Source: Alphaproteobacteria bacterium
GTDB taxonomy: Bacteria; Pseudomonadota; Alphaproteobacteria; Reyranellales; Reyranellaceae
Length of the DNA stretch: 64,000 nucleotides
Assembly (NCBI GenBank): GCA_019635875.1
Contig: JAHBYP010000012.1
Coordinates: 1 to 64,000 of the forward strand
Reading direction: 5' to 3'
Shown here: positions 48,002-56,946 of the stretch, piece after piece
Layout of the letters: every line of letters starts with the position of its first letter
Position numbering within the stretch: position 1 is the stretch's first letter
Made by a program: the position numbers and the translations under genes
The notes under the pieces: model-generated
What the model was told of the DNA's origin: nothing
The model's input: only the letters and a program-made list of their open reading frames with translations
The model's database searches: none

Positions 48002-49651
48002 CTACGCGGTCTTCTGCGCCACAAGGCCGCGCTGCCTGATCTCCTCGTCGCGGATGATGAATTTCTGCACCTTGCCGGTGATGGTCATCGGGAAGGAATC
48101 GACGAAGCGCACGTAGCGCGGGATCTTGTAGTGGGCGATCTGGCCCTTGCAGAACTCGCGGATCTCCTCGTCGGTCGCGCTCTCTCCGTCGCGCAGCTTG
48201 ATCCAGGCGCAGACCTCCTCGCCGTACCTCGGATCGGGCACGCCGACGACCTGCACGTCCTGCACCTTGGGATGGCGGTACAGGAACTCCTCGATCTCGC
48301 GCGGATAGACGTTCTCGCCGCCCCTGATCACCATGTCCTTCAGGCGGCCGACGATGTTGACGTAGCCCTCGGCGTCCATGGTCGCGAGATCGCCGGTGTG
48401 CATCCAGCCGCCGACATCGATCGCCTCGGCGGTCTTCTCCGCGTCGTTCCAGTAGCCGGTCATCACCGAGTAGCCGCGGGTGCAGAACTCGCCGGTCTCG
48501 CCGCGCGGCACGATCCTGCCCTCGCCGTCGACGATCTTGATCTCGATATGCGGCAGCACCTGGCCGACGGTCGAGACGCGGCGCTCGACCGGATCGTCGG
48601 TGGCGCATTGCGTCGAGACCGGCGAGGTCTCGGTCATGCCGTAGGCGATGGTGACCTCGTGCATGTTCATGCGGCTCTGCACGCGCTTCATCACCTCGAT
48701 CGGACAGGGCGAGCCGGCCATGATGCCGGTGCGCAGGCTCTCCAGGTCGAACTCGGCGAAACGCGGATGATCGAGCTGGGCGATAAACATGGTCGGCACG
48801 CCGTAGAGCGCCGTGCAGCGTTCCTCGGCACAGGCCTGCAGGGTGGCCAGTGGATCGAAGGCCTCGGCGGGATACACCATGGTCGAGCCATGAGTCAGGC
48901 AGCCGAGGTTGCCCATCACCATGCCGAAGCAGTGATAGAGCGGCACGGGAATGCACAGCCGGTCCTCGGGCGTGAGCTTCAGGCCCTCGCCGACGAAGAA
49001 GCCGTTGTTGAGGATGTTGTGGTGCGAGAGCGTCGCGCCCTTGGGAAAGCCGGTCGTCCCTGACGTGAACTGGATGTTGATCGGATCGTCGAACTGCAGG
49101 GTCGGGCCTATATCGGCCAGCGCCGCCTTCTCGGCATTGCCGCCGGCCACTGCGATGTCGTCGAAGTTCAGCATGCCCGGCGTCTTCTCGCCGCCCAGCC
49201 GCACGATGTGCTTCAGGTGCGGCAGCTTCTTCTCCCGCACGAGGTCCTCGACGATCTCCAGGTAGTTCGAGGTCTTGAGCGAAGGCGCCAGGATCAGCGC
49301 GCTGCACTCGACCTTGTTCATGGCGTACTCGAGCTCGGCCCGGCGGTAGGCCGGGTTGACATTGACCAGCACCAGCCCGGCCTTGGCGGTGGCGAACTGC
49401 GTCAGCGTCCATTCCGAGTTGTTGGGCGACCAGATGCCGACGCGCTCGCCGCGCTTCAGCCCCAGCGACAGCAGGCCGGCGGCGAGATCGTCGACCCGGC
49501 GCGCCAGCTCGCCCCAGCTCCAGCGGATACCCTGATGGCGCACGACCAGCGCCTCGCGCTCGCGATAGGCCGCCACCTGGCGATCGAAGAAGGCGCCAAT
49601 GGTCTCGCCGATCAGCTTGGTCCTCGATGTGCCGTGGTCGTAGGACAGCAT
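48002..49651 (-). CDS. Fatty-acyl-CoA synthetase (AMP-binding)
   Basis: A 549-residue adenylate-forming ligase closest in pattern to medium/long-chain acyl-CoA synthetases of the ACSF2 type. Motifs: phosphate loop IQFTSGTTGFPKGATLSHHN, AYGMTETSPVS, WMHTGDLATMDAEGYV, hinge IVGRLKDMVIRGGENVYPRE and the catalytic Lys in MTITGKVQKFIIRDE. It is followed after 2 bases by the acyltransferase gene. Start ATG at 49651 (MLSYDHGTSRTKLIGETI). Confidence 0.93.
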   Translation of the reverse strand: MLSYDHGTSRTKLIGETIGAFFDRQVAAYREREALVVRHQGIRWSWGELARRVDDLAAGLLSLGLKRGERVGIWSPNNSEWTLTQFATAKAGLVLVNVNPAYRRAELEYAMNKVECSALILAPSLKTSNYLEIVEDLVREKKLPHLKHIVRLGGEKTPGMLNFDDIAVAGGNAEKAALADIGPTLQFDDPINIQFTSGTTGFPKGATLSHHNILNNGFFVGEGLKLTPEDRLCIPVPLYHCFGMVMGNLGCLTHGSTMVYPAEAFDPLATLQACAEERCTALYGVPTMFIAQLDHPRFAEFDLESLRTGIMAGSPCPIEVMKRVQSRMNMHEVTIAYGMTETSPVSTQCATDDPVERRVSTVGQVLPHIEIKIVDGEGRIVPRGETGEFCTRGYSVMTGYWNDAEKTAEAIDVGGWMHTGDLATMDAEGYVNIVGRLKDMVIRGGENVYPREIEEFLYRHPKVQDVQVVGVPDPRYGEEVCAWIKLRDGESATDEEIREFCKGQIAHYKIPRYVRFVDSFPMTITGKVQKFIIRDEEIRQRGLVAQKTA

Positions 49652-49755
49652 CTGCTTCTCTCCCGCTGCACTTTCCTTTTGCGGCTCACCCTACAACAAG
49701 GCCGCTGGTTTGTGGTATTGTGCCGACAATCAACCAAGAGCGCCGAATTCCGCCC

Positions 49756-50886
49756 ATGCCATCGATCCGGCTGCCCCTAGTCGGCGCCCTGCTCCTCTCC
49801 TTGTCGGCCCTGCCGGCGCCATCGTCGGCGCAGCCGCTGGCCGCGACACCACCCGTCCTCACACCCGCCGATTGCGTCCATCCGACGCCACCGGTGCGGG
49901 TCGCGACGCGGATCCTGTGCTCGGCCGTCGTCATGACCCGGCTCGCGCAGCGCATCGACGAATCGGCGCGGGCATTGCGGCTGAGCATCACGCCCGACGA
50001 GCGCTCGCGCTTCGACGAGGATCAGGCGGCGTGGCTCTCCGGCAGCGCGTCCGCCTGCCAGGCCGACGGCACGGGGGACCTCGATCCCGCCCGCGAGGTC
50101 GTCGCGCGCGACTGCCTGCTGGTGCGGTTCAGCAACCGCCTGGCGGCGATGCGCCATATGGTCGGCACCTGGCGGGCCGCCGTCATGCGCGACTGCGCCT
50201 ACGCCGCGCGCGCCCTGTCGGCCGCCATCCCCGCCCAGCGCACCGTCGCGCTGACCTCGCGCATCAGGCGATACGAGGACACCGCGGCGGCCCTGCGCTA
50301 CCTGGCGCACGCCCACAGCGCCGAGTTCGTCAGCGGCAGCGATGTGGAGACCCGTCTGCGCGCCGAGATCGCCGCCGAGGGCGAGGCCCGCGTCGCGCAG
50401 CGCGTGCTGGCCACTCTCGCCGAATGCGACAAGAAGCACGACACCTACCAGGGACGCGTGCCGGCGACGCCGGTGGCCGGACCGGCCAATCCCGCGACCC
50501 AGCCGCCGCAGACCCTGGCGGCGCTGGCTCCCTCGCCGATCCGCGCGCTGTGCAACGGCCTGGCGGCCGAACGCGAGGCGCTGGATCGCTGCATGACGCG
50601 CAAGGCGGTCGCCTACTACGAGGGTCGGCTCGCCGAGGCCGGGCGACAGGCAGTCAATGGCGGCGTCGTCCCGCATCCGCAGACCCACGAGACCTGGGCC
50701 AGCTATCGCGACCGCCACTGCAGCTGGAGCGTGGCGCACGTATCGGACGAGGATCGCGTCTCGCATCACGACCGCTGCCTGCTGTCGCTCGCCGCGCGGC
50801 GCGACCTCGAGCTGCGCGACGCGCTGGCTGCCCGCGAGCGCTATCGCGCGCCGACGCCGGCCAAGCCCGCCGACAAGGGAAACTAG
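49756..50886 (+). CDS. Secreted LprI-like (DUF1311-type) protein
   Basis: A 376-residue protein with a Sec signal peptide (GALLLSLSALPAPSSAQP) and Cys-rich modules resembling the lysozyme-inhibitor LprI domain. The first runs from CVHPTPPVRVATRILC through FDEDQAAWLSGSASACQ to RDCLLVRFSNRLAAM. A second, more diverged one lies at the end (RHCSWSVAHVSDEDRVSHHD). Between them is a Pro/Ala linker. LprI proteins inhibit lysozyme or bind envelope targets, but many members have no known role. No clear ribosome-binding site is visible. The gene stands alone. Confidence 0.7.
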   Translation: MPSIRLPLVGALLLSLSALPAPSSAQPLAATPPVLTPADCVHPTPPVRVATRILCSAVVMTRLAQRIDESARALRLSITPDERSRFDEDQAAWLSGSASACQADGTGDLDPAREVVARDCLLVRFSNRLAAMRHMVGTWRAAVMRDCAYAARALSAAIPAQRTVALTSRIRRYEDTAAALRYLAHAHSAEFVSGSDVETRLRAEIAAEGEARVAQRVLATLAECDKKHDTYQGRVPATPVAGPANPATQPPQTLAALAPSPIRALCNGLAAEREALDRCMTRKAVAYYEGRLAEAGRQAVNGGVVPHPQTHETWASYRDRHCSWSVAHVSDEDRVSHHDRCLLSLAARRDLELRDALAARERYRAPTPAKPADKGN

Positions 50887-50937
50887 GGCAGGTTCCTTCT
50901 CGCCGCCTTCACGGAGTCGGACAAAGACCGGCTCGAC

Positions 50938-51402
50938 TCATCGCTCCAGCGGCAGCGCCGCGCCCTGTTTCACCGGGCGCAGGGCGAATGAGCTGCGGAT
51001 CTGGGCGATGCCCGGGATCTTGGTGAAGTCCATGACGAAGCGCTCGTAGGCGTCGAGGTCGGGCACGACGACGCGCAGCAGGTAGTCGCTGTCGCCGGTC
51101 ATCAGATAGCACTCCATGACCTCCGGCCGGCTGGCGGCGGCCCGCTCGAAGGCCTGCAGCGACTTCTCGACCTGGGTGCTGAGCGACACGCTCATGAAGA
51201 CGTTGACCGACAGGCCCACGGCGCGGGCATCGACCTGTGCCGCATAGCCCTTGATGACGCCGGATTCCTCGAGCGCCTTCACGCGCCGCCAGCACGGCGA
51301 GGAGGACAGGCCGACGCGCTCCGCCAGATCGGCGTTGCTGATCCGGCCGTCCTTCTGCAGCTGGCCGAGAATGCGCCGATCGATGGCGTCTAGGGAGATC
51401 AT
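50938..51402 (-). CDS. Lrp/AsnC family transcriptional regulator
   Basis: A 154-residue regulator with the AsnC-type helix-turn-helix (LDAIDRRILGQLQKDGRISN, ADLAERVGLSSSPCWRRVKAL) and the RAM amino-acid-sensing domain (CYLMTGDSDYLLRVVVPDLD). It is divergent from the 2-oxoacid dehydrogenase E1 gene. That arrangement recalls mdeR, the Lrp-type activator of the Pseudomonas putida methionine-catabolic mde genes, which include an E1-type enzyme. The effector here is not known. Confidence 0.94.
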   Translation of the reverse strand: MISLDAIDRRILGQLQKDGRISNADLAERVGLSSSPCWRRVKALEESGVIKGYAAQVDARAVGLSVNVFMSVSLSTQVEKSLQAFERAAASRPEVMECYLMTGDSDYLLRVVVPDLDAYERFVMDFTKIPGIAQIRSSFALRPVKQGAALPLER

Positions 51403-51407
51403 ACCTG

Positions 51408-51456
51408 GAATCCTTAATTCTCAGGAATATTCTACCCTTCACGCGGGCTACATCAA
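51408..51456 (-). promoter_or_regulatory. Promoter of the Lrp gene with overlapping AT-rich dyads
   Basis: On the minus strand TTGATG (51456-51451) and TAGAAT (51434-51429) are separated by 16 bases. Two small dyads overlap or follow the -10: GAATATTC (51425-51432) and GAAT-N5-ATTC (51408-51420). Lrp-type sites are AT-rich imperfect dyads, so the protein may regulate itself and the divergent E1 gene from here. Confidence 0.5.
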
Positions 51457-51501
51457 CACAAACGCAAGGACTTGCCCGACATCCCGGCGTATGCCTCCCA
51501 T

Positions 51502-53844
51502 ATGACCACCATGGCCCCCATCCAGCGTCTGCGGTTCCTGCGCGAGCTGGAGCGCAAAGTGCTGTGGCTTTCGGCGTGGACCATCCACCACGCCAACCAC
51601 ATCCGGCCCAACCGCGACGGCCTGAAGGTCGGCGGGCATCAGGCCTCGTGCGCCTCGCTGGCGACTATCATGACTGCGCTCTATTTCGCGGTGCTGCGGC
51701 CCGAGGACCGCGTCGCGGTCAAGCCGCACGCCTCGCCGGTGTTCCACGCCATCCAGTACCTGTTCGGCCGCCAGACGCGCGAGAAGCTCGAGCGCTTCCG
51801 CGGCCTGGGCGGCGCGCAATCCTATCCCTCGCGCACCAAGGACACCGACGACGTCGACTTCTCGACCGGCTCGGTCGGGCTCGGCGTGGCGATGACGTTG
51901 TTCTCCTCGATCGTGCAGGATTATGTGCGGCTGAAGAAGCTGGCGCCCGAGCGGCCGATCGGCCGCATGATCGCGCTGGTCGGCGACGCCGAGCTCGACG
52001 AGGGCAATGTCTTCGAGGCCCTGCTCGAGGGCTGGAAGCACGACGTGCGGAACCTGTGGTGGGTGATCGACTACAACCGCCAGAGCCTGGACTCCGTGGT
52101 CAACGACCGCCTGTTCGGCCGCGTCGCCGAGATGTTCGAGCTGGTCGGCTGGCGCGTCGTGACGCTGAAGTACGGCCGCAAGCTGGAAGCCGCCTTCGCC
52201 GCTCCCGACGGCGAGCATCTGCGCAAGTGGATCGACGATTGCCCCAACTCACTGTACTCGGCGCTGGTCTACCAGGGGGGCGCGGCCTGGAGGGAGGCGC
52301 TGAAGCGCGACCTCAATCGCTTCCCCGGCGTGCGCCGCATCCTCGAGACGCACGACGACGAACAGCTGCACGCCCTGATGACCAACCTCGCGGGATTGGA
52401 CATGCAGGCCGTGCTCGACGCCTTCGAGTCGGTGGACGACGACCGGCCGACCTGCTTCATCGCCTATACCATCAAGGGGCACGGCCTGCCCTTCGCCGGC
52501 CACAAGGACAATCACGCCGGCCTGATGAACCTCGAGCAGATGCGCGACTGGCAGGCGCGCATGGGGGTGCCGTCGGGATCTGAATGGGAGCCCTTCGCCG
52601 GGCTCGAGACCGACGCCAAGGAACTGCGCGCCTTCATCGACAAGGCGCCGTTCAACCGCCAGGGCGCACGCCGCCTCAGCGCGCCCGAGATCGCAATTCC
52701 CGACTCACTGCCGCCGCCGCGCGAGAAACGCACCAGCACGCAGGCCGGCTTCGGCCGCATCCTCGACGAGATCGCCGCCGCCGGTGGTCCCCTGGCCGAG
52801 CGCATCGTGACGACCTCGCCCGACGTGACGGTGTCGACCAATCTCGGCGGCTGGGTGAACCGCAAGGGCCTGTTCGCACATACCGCGGCCGAGGACGTGT
52901 TCCGCGAGCTCAAGGTGGTCTCGGCCCAGCGCTGGAGCCTCGATCCGCGCGGTCAGCATGTCGAGCTGGGCATCGCCGAGAACAATCTCTTCCTGCAGCT
53001 CGCCGCGCTGGGCCTCTCGCACGAGCTGTTCGGCGCCCGCCTGCTGCCGATCGGCACGCTGTACGATCCATTCATCGCCCGCGGCCTCGACGCCCTGAAC
53101 TACGCCTGCTACCAGGATGCCCGCTTCATCCTCGTCGCCACGCCCTCGGGCGTCACACTGGCGCCGGAGGGCGGCGCGCACCAATCGGTGTCGACTCCGC
53201 TGATCGGCATCGGCCAGCCCGGCCTGCTGAGCTACGAGCCGGCCTATGTCGACGAGCTGGCGGTGCTGCTGCGCTTCGGTTTCGAGCATCTGCAGAAGCC
53301 CGAGGGCGGCTCGCTCTACCTGCGCCTTTCGACCCGCCCGCTCGACCAGCCGCAGCGCCCGCTGAGCCCGGAACTGGCGCGCGATATCGTCGATGGCGGC
53401 TACTGGCTGCGTCCGCCGGCGCCCGACGCCGATCTCGCCATCGTCTGCATGGGAGCGGTGACGCCCGCGGCGCTGGAAGCGTGGGACAGCGTCGTCCGCG
53501 ACTTCGCCGGCACCGGTCTGCTGGTCGTCACCTCGCCCGACCGCCTGCACCAGGACTGGCTCGCCGCGCAACGCGAGCGCGGCCGCACGACGGGTCGCCT
53601 GTCGCGCGAACCGGCGCCAGTCGAGCGCCTGCTGGCGCCGCTGTCGCGCAACGCCCGGCTGGTCACCGTGCTCGATGGCCATCCGCTCACCCTGTCGTGG
53701 CTGGGCTCGGTCGGCCCGCATCGCGTCATGCCGCTGGGCATCGAAAGCTTCGGCCAGTCCGGCGACATCCCCGACCTCTATGGCAAGCTGCGGCTCGACG
53801 CGGCGGCGATCATCGACGCGGTGGCGGTGGCGGTCGGCGCCTAG
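51502..53844 (+). CDS. Single-chain 2-oxoacid dehydrogenase E1 (AceE/MdeB-like)
   Basis: A 780-residue thiamine-diphosphate enzyme with the transketolase-like order: TPP domain (VGDAELDEGNVFEALLEGW, then DYNRQSLD), pyrimidine-binding domain (HVELGIAENNLFLQLAALGL) and a transketolase C-terminal domain. It is about 100 residues shorter than typical AceE. In P. putida, MdeB is an AceE-type enzyme acting on 2-oxobutyrate made from methionine. No E2 or E3 gene is near. The frame opens with a TTG at 51472; ATG 51502 is preferred, but neither has a good ribosome site, so the start is uncertain by ten codons. Confidence 0.85.
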   Translation: MTTMAPIQRLRFLRELERKVLWLSAWTIHHANHIRPNRDGLKVGGHQASCASLATIMTALYFAVLRPEDRVAVKPHASPVFHAIQYLFGRQTREKLERFRGLGGAQSYPSRTKDTDDVDFSTGSVGLGVAMTLFSSIVQDYVRLKKLAPERPIGRMIALVGDAELDEGNVFEALLEGWKHDVRNLWWVIDYNRQSLDSVVNDRLFGRVAEMFELVGWRVVTLKYGRKLEAAFAAPDGEHLRKWIDDCPNSLYSALVYQGGAAWREALKRDLNRFPGVRRILETHDDEQLHALMTNLAGLDMQAVLDAFESVDDDRPTCFIAYTIKGHGLPFAGHKDNHAGLMNLEQMRDWQARMGVPSGSEWEPFAGLETDAKELRAFIDKAPFNRQGARRLSAPEIAIPDSLPPPREKRTSTQAGFGRILDEIAAAGGPLAERIVTTSPDVTVSTNLGGWVNRKGLFAHTAAEDVFRELKVVSAQRWSLDPRGQHVELGIAENNLFLQLAALGLSHELFGARLLPIGTLYDPFIARGLDALNYACYQDARFILVATPSGVTLAPEGGAHQSVSTPLIGIGQPGLLSYEPAYVDELAVLLRFGFEHLQKPEGGSLYLRLSTRPLDQPQRPLSPELARDIVDGGYWLRPPAPDADLAIVCMGAVTPAALEAWDSVVRDFAGTGLLVVTSPDRLHQDWLAAQRERGRTTGRLSREPAPVERLLAPLSRNARLVTVLDGHPLTLSWLGSVGPHRVMPLGIESFGQSGDIPDLYGKLRLDAAAIIDAVAVAVGA

Positions 53845-53863
53845 CGCTCGCTACACTGCGGCG

Positions 53864-55072
53864 GTGACCGCCGACTCGTTCAATCCGCGCCCGCTGCCCG
53901 TCTCGATCATCGGGCTCGGCGTCACGCAGATCGTCGGCTGGGGCTCGACCTTCTTCACCCCCTCGGTGATGGGCCGTCACATCGGCGAGGACTTGCGCCT
54001 GCCGGCCGAGATCGTCTTTGCCGGGCCGACCATCATGTTCGTCGTCGCCGCGCTGCTGGCGCCGCGCATCGGCCGTACCGTCGATCGCAGGGGCGCGCGA
54101 AGCCTGATGGCCACCGGCTCCGTGCTGGGGGCGATCGGACTGGCGGCCCTGTCGCAGGCCCAGGGGGCCATCACCTACATCGCCGCCTGGCTGCTGCTGG
54201 GCATCGCCGGCGTCGTCATGATGGGCACCATCTCCTCCATCGCCCTGGCCCAGATCGCCGGCGATGGCGCGCGTCGGGCGCTGGCCCTTCTGACGACGGT
54301 GGGCGGGCTGGCCTCGACGGTGTTCTGGCCGCTGGGCGGCGCGCTCGACGCGACCCTGGGCTGGCGCAGCACCGTGCTGCTCTACGCCGGCCTGCACCTG
54401 CTGGTCTGCCTGCCCATCCACCTGCTGGTATTGCCGTCCTCGGCGCCACCGCGCCTGCCACCGACACCGCCGCGCAGCCCAGGCGCGCCGCCGCCGACGC
54501 CCGTGCGCCGGCCCATGGTTTTCGCCCTGCTGGCGATCGGTCTGTCGACCGGCGGCATCGTCTACACCGGCATGACGCTCTATCTGATCGAGATCCTGCG
54601 CGAGCTTGGCCACTCGCCGGCGACCGCGGTCGTCCTGGCGTCGTTCATGGGGCCGATCCAGATCATCGTGCGCCTGATGGAGATCGCGCTTGCCAGTCGC
54701 CTGTCGAGCATGAACTCGGCGATCATCGGCGCCGCCGCCCTGCCCGTGGCGCTGCTGGTCGGCCTGGCCGGCAGCTCCACGGTTGCCGCGGGCTTCGCGA
54801 TCGTGGCCCTGTACGCCATCGCCAACGGGCTGAAGGCCGTCGTGCGCGCGACCTTGCCGCTGGCGCTGTTCGAACGGTCGGAGTACGGCCGCTACATGGG
54901 CTGGCTGGCGGTGCCGCTGAATGTCGTCACCGCCATCGCACCAGTGGTCTTCGCCGCGCTGATGGAGCGCGGCGGCGTCACGGTGACGTTGTTGGCCTCG
55001 CTTGTCGCCGCTGCGCTATCCTTGGGTACTATCCTCGCCCTGTCGCGGCTGGCACGACGGCCGGCGGCCTGA
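53864..55072 (+). CDS. Major facilitator superfamily transporter
   Basis: A 402-residue membrane protein with about twelve helices in two halves separated by a Pro-rich cytoplasmic loop (LPPTPPRSPGAPPPTPVRRP). An MFS signature-like loop follows helix 2 (APRIGRTVDRRGARSLMA). The substrate is unknown. The start is a GTG at 53864 (VTADSFNPRPLPVS), 19 bases after the E1 gene, and the frame open further upstream lies inside that gene. Downstream the permease gene follows after 14 bases, so the run E1-MFS-permease-mtnA-aldolase looks like one transcript. Confidence 0.88.
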   Translation: MTADSFNPRPLPVSIIGLGVTQIVGWGSTFFTPSVMGRHIGEDLRLPAEIVFAGPTIMFVVAALLAPRIGRTVDRRGARSLMATGSVLGAIGLAALSQAQGAITYIAAWLLLGIAGVVMMGTISSIALAQIAGDGARRALALLTTVGGLASTVFWPLGGALDATLGWRSTVLLYAGLHLLVCLPIHLLVLPSSAPPRLPPTPPRSPGAPPPTPVRRPMVFALLAIGLSTGGIVYTGMTLYLIEILRELGHSPATAVVLASFMGPIQIIVRLMEIALASRLSSMNSAIIGAAALPVALLVGLAGSSTVAAGFAIVALYAIANGLKAVVRATLPLALFERSEYGRYMGWLAVPLNVVTAIAPVVFAALMERGGVTVTLLASLVAAALSLGTILALSRLARRPAA

Positions 55073-55086
55073 AAGAGTGACGACGC

Positions 55087-55845
55087 ATGAACGACGCACG
55101 ATCACGATCGGCGATGGCTGGGGGACTCAGCAGGACCAACCCCACGGGCGGCCTGGTCCTGGGCGTAGCCCTGCTCGCCGTAGGCTTCGCTGCCTGGCAG
55201 TTCGCCGCCGCCGCCCAGGTGCAGCCGGAGCACATCCTGCCAGCGCCCGGACGCGTCCTCGAAGCGCTGTCCGACCATTGGCCGAATCTCTCGGCGGCGA
55301 TCGTCGTCACCGTGCGCACGGTGGCCTTCGCCACGCTGATCGGGCTCGCCATCGCCGCACCCGTCTGCGTCGTTCTCGGGGCGTTCGCCATCGCCATGCC
55401 GGGCTTTGGCCGCGCCCTGCGCTTCCTCGCCATCTGGATCGGCGACTTGAGCCCCCTGCTGATCGTCACGCTGCTGCCGATCTTCATCCTCTGGTCGGGA
55501 GTCGGTGAGGAAACCCGGATTCGCGCCGCCGCGACTGGCGCCGCGCTGGCCTTCGTCGCCGCCATGCTGGGCGTGCTGACCGCAAGCGGCATCGCCGGCC
55601 TGGTACCGGCCCTGCTGCGCGGGCTGCGCCATGCCACGTTGCTGGCGCTGCTGCTGGCGGTCGTCTGCGACATGGTGGCGGGCCGCGACGGGCTGGGGCA
55701 CATGGTCCTGGCGGCGACGGCGATGCTCAACACTGCGCTGGCGATGGCGGCGACCCTGGTGATCTGGGTCGTCGGCCTGCTGGTGGCGGCGATCCTCCTC
55801 GTCGGAGAGTGGGCCGTGACTCGCGCCGTGGAGCGCGTGGCATGA
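55087..55845 (+). CDS. ABC-type permease (SsuC/TauC-like) lacking the EAA coupling loop
   Basis: A 252-residue membrane protein resembling aliphatic sulfonate/taurine ABC permeases: ILPAPGRVLEALSDHWPNL, VVTVRTVAFATLIGLAIAAP, LSPLLIVTLLPIFILWSGVG, and GLRHATLLALLLAVVCDMVA before a closing GRDGLGHMVL. The cytoplasmic EAA loop that docks onto the ATPase (usually EAArslGA...P) appears to be deleted: the chain passes directly from LGVLTASG to GLVPALLRGLR. It may have lost its ATPase partner or work differently. The stop overlaps the mtnA start by four bases (ATGA). Confidence 0.75.
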   Translation: MNDARSRSAMAGGLSRTNPTGGLVLGVALLAVGFAAWQFAAAAQVQPEHILPAPGRVLEALSDHWPNLSAAIVVTVRTVAFATLIGLAIAAPVCVVLGAFAIAMPGFGRALRFLAIWIGDLSPLLIVTLLPIFILWSGVGEETRIRAAATGAALAFVAAMLGVLTASGIAGLVPALLRGLRHATLLALLLAVVCDMVAGRDGLGHMVLAATAMLNTALAMAATLVIWVVGLLVAAILLVGEWAVTRAVERVA

Positions 55846-56945
55846 ACGTCGACGGCAAACCCTATCGCACGATCTGGCTGGCTGCGGACGGCCGCACCGT
55901 CGAGGTCATCGACCAGACACGGCTGCCGCACGCCTTCGAGATTCGCGCGCTACGCACGCTCGATGACGCGGCAGCGGCGATCCGCGGCATGATCGTACGC
56001 GGCGCGCCGCTGATTGGCGCGACCGCCGGCTACGGCATGGCCCTGGCGATGGCCGCTGACGGGTCGGACGCGATGCTGGGGCGCGCGTATGAGCGCCTGA
56101 TGGCGACACGGCCCACTGCCGTCAATCTGCGCTGGGCGCTCGACGATCTGCGCGGTCTTCTGATGCCGCTGCCGCCGGCCCAGCGCGCCACCGCAGCCTA
56201 TGCGCGGGCCGACGAAATCTGCGCCGCCGACGTCGCGGCCTGTGCGTCGATCGGCCGGCACGGCGTGCCGCTGATCGAGGCCGCGCGGCGGCGCAAGAAG
56301 CCGGGCGAGCGCATCAACGTGCTGACCCATTGCAACGCCGGCTGGCTGGCGGCGGTCGACTGGGGCACGGCCCTGGCGCCCATCTACCTGGCGCATGATC
56401 GCGGCCTCGACCTGCACGTCTGGGTCGACGAGACGCGTCCGCGCAACCAGGGCGCCGGCCTCACCGCCTTCGAGCTGGGCAAGCACGGCGTGCCACACAC
56501 CGTGATCGCCGACAACACCGGCGGCCATCTGATGCAGCACGGCATGGTCGACCTCTGCATCGTCGGCACCGACCGCACCTCCAGGCGCGGCGACGTCGGC
56601 AACAAGATCGGCACCTACCTGAAGGCGCTGGCGGCGCACGACAACGGTGTGCCGTTCTACGCGGCGGTTCCCTCGCCTTCGATCGACTGGACGGTCGACG
56701 ACGGCGTGCGCGACATCCCCATCGAACAGCGCGACGGCGCCGAAGTCTCGAGCATGACGGGTCGACTGCCCAGCGGCGAGATCGCCTCGGTCAGGATCGT
56801 GCCCGCGGGCACGGCGGTGGCGAACTTCGCCTTCGACGTCACGCCCGCACGGCTGGTGAGCGGCCTGATCACCGAACGCGGCGTCTGCGAGGCCAGCGCC
56901 GCCGGCCTGCTGTCGCTGTTCCCCGAACATGCCTGGGCGTCATGA
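55842..56945 (+). CDS. mtnA: S-methyl-5-thioribose-1-phosphate isomerase
   Basis: MtnA converts methylthioribose-1-phosphate to methylthioribulose-1-phosphate in recycling of 5'-methylthioadenosine. The 367-residue protein has IRGMIVRGAPLIGATAGYGM, THCNAGWLAAVDWGTAL with the catalytic Cys164, VDETRPRNQGAGLTAFEL and the catalytic Asp244 in IVGTDRTSRRGDVGNKIGTY. All hallmark residues are present. It is coupled to the permease gene by an ATGA overlap and followed after one base by an aldolase gene. Confidence 0.95.
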   Translation: MNVDGKPYRTIWLAADGRTVEVIDQTRLPHAFEIRALRTLDDAAAAIRGMIVRGAPLIGATAGYGMALAMAADGSDAMLGRAYERLMATRPTAVNLRWALDDLRGLLMPLPPAQRATAAYARADEICAADVAACASIGRHGVPLIEAARRRKKPGERINVLTHCNAGWLAAVDWGTALAPIYLAHDRGLDLHVWVDETRPRNQGAGLTAFELGKHGVPHTVIADNTGGHLMQHGMVDLCIVGTDRTSRRGDVGNKIGTYLKALAAHDNGVPFYAAVPSPSIDWTVDDGVRDIPIEQRDGAEVSSMTGRLPSGEIASVRIVPAGTAVANFAFDVTPARLVSGLITERGVCEASAAGLLSLFPEHAWAS

Positions 56946-56946
56946 G

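Noticed and set aside
51564..53867. Large out-of-frame open frames within the E1 gene
   Set aside because: They are shifted-frame shadows with Arg/Pro-rich composition; the E1 frame carries all TPP motifs.
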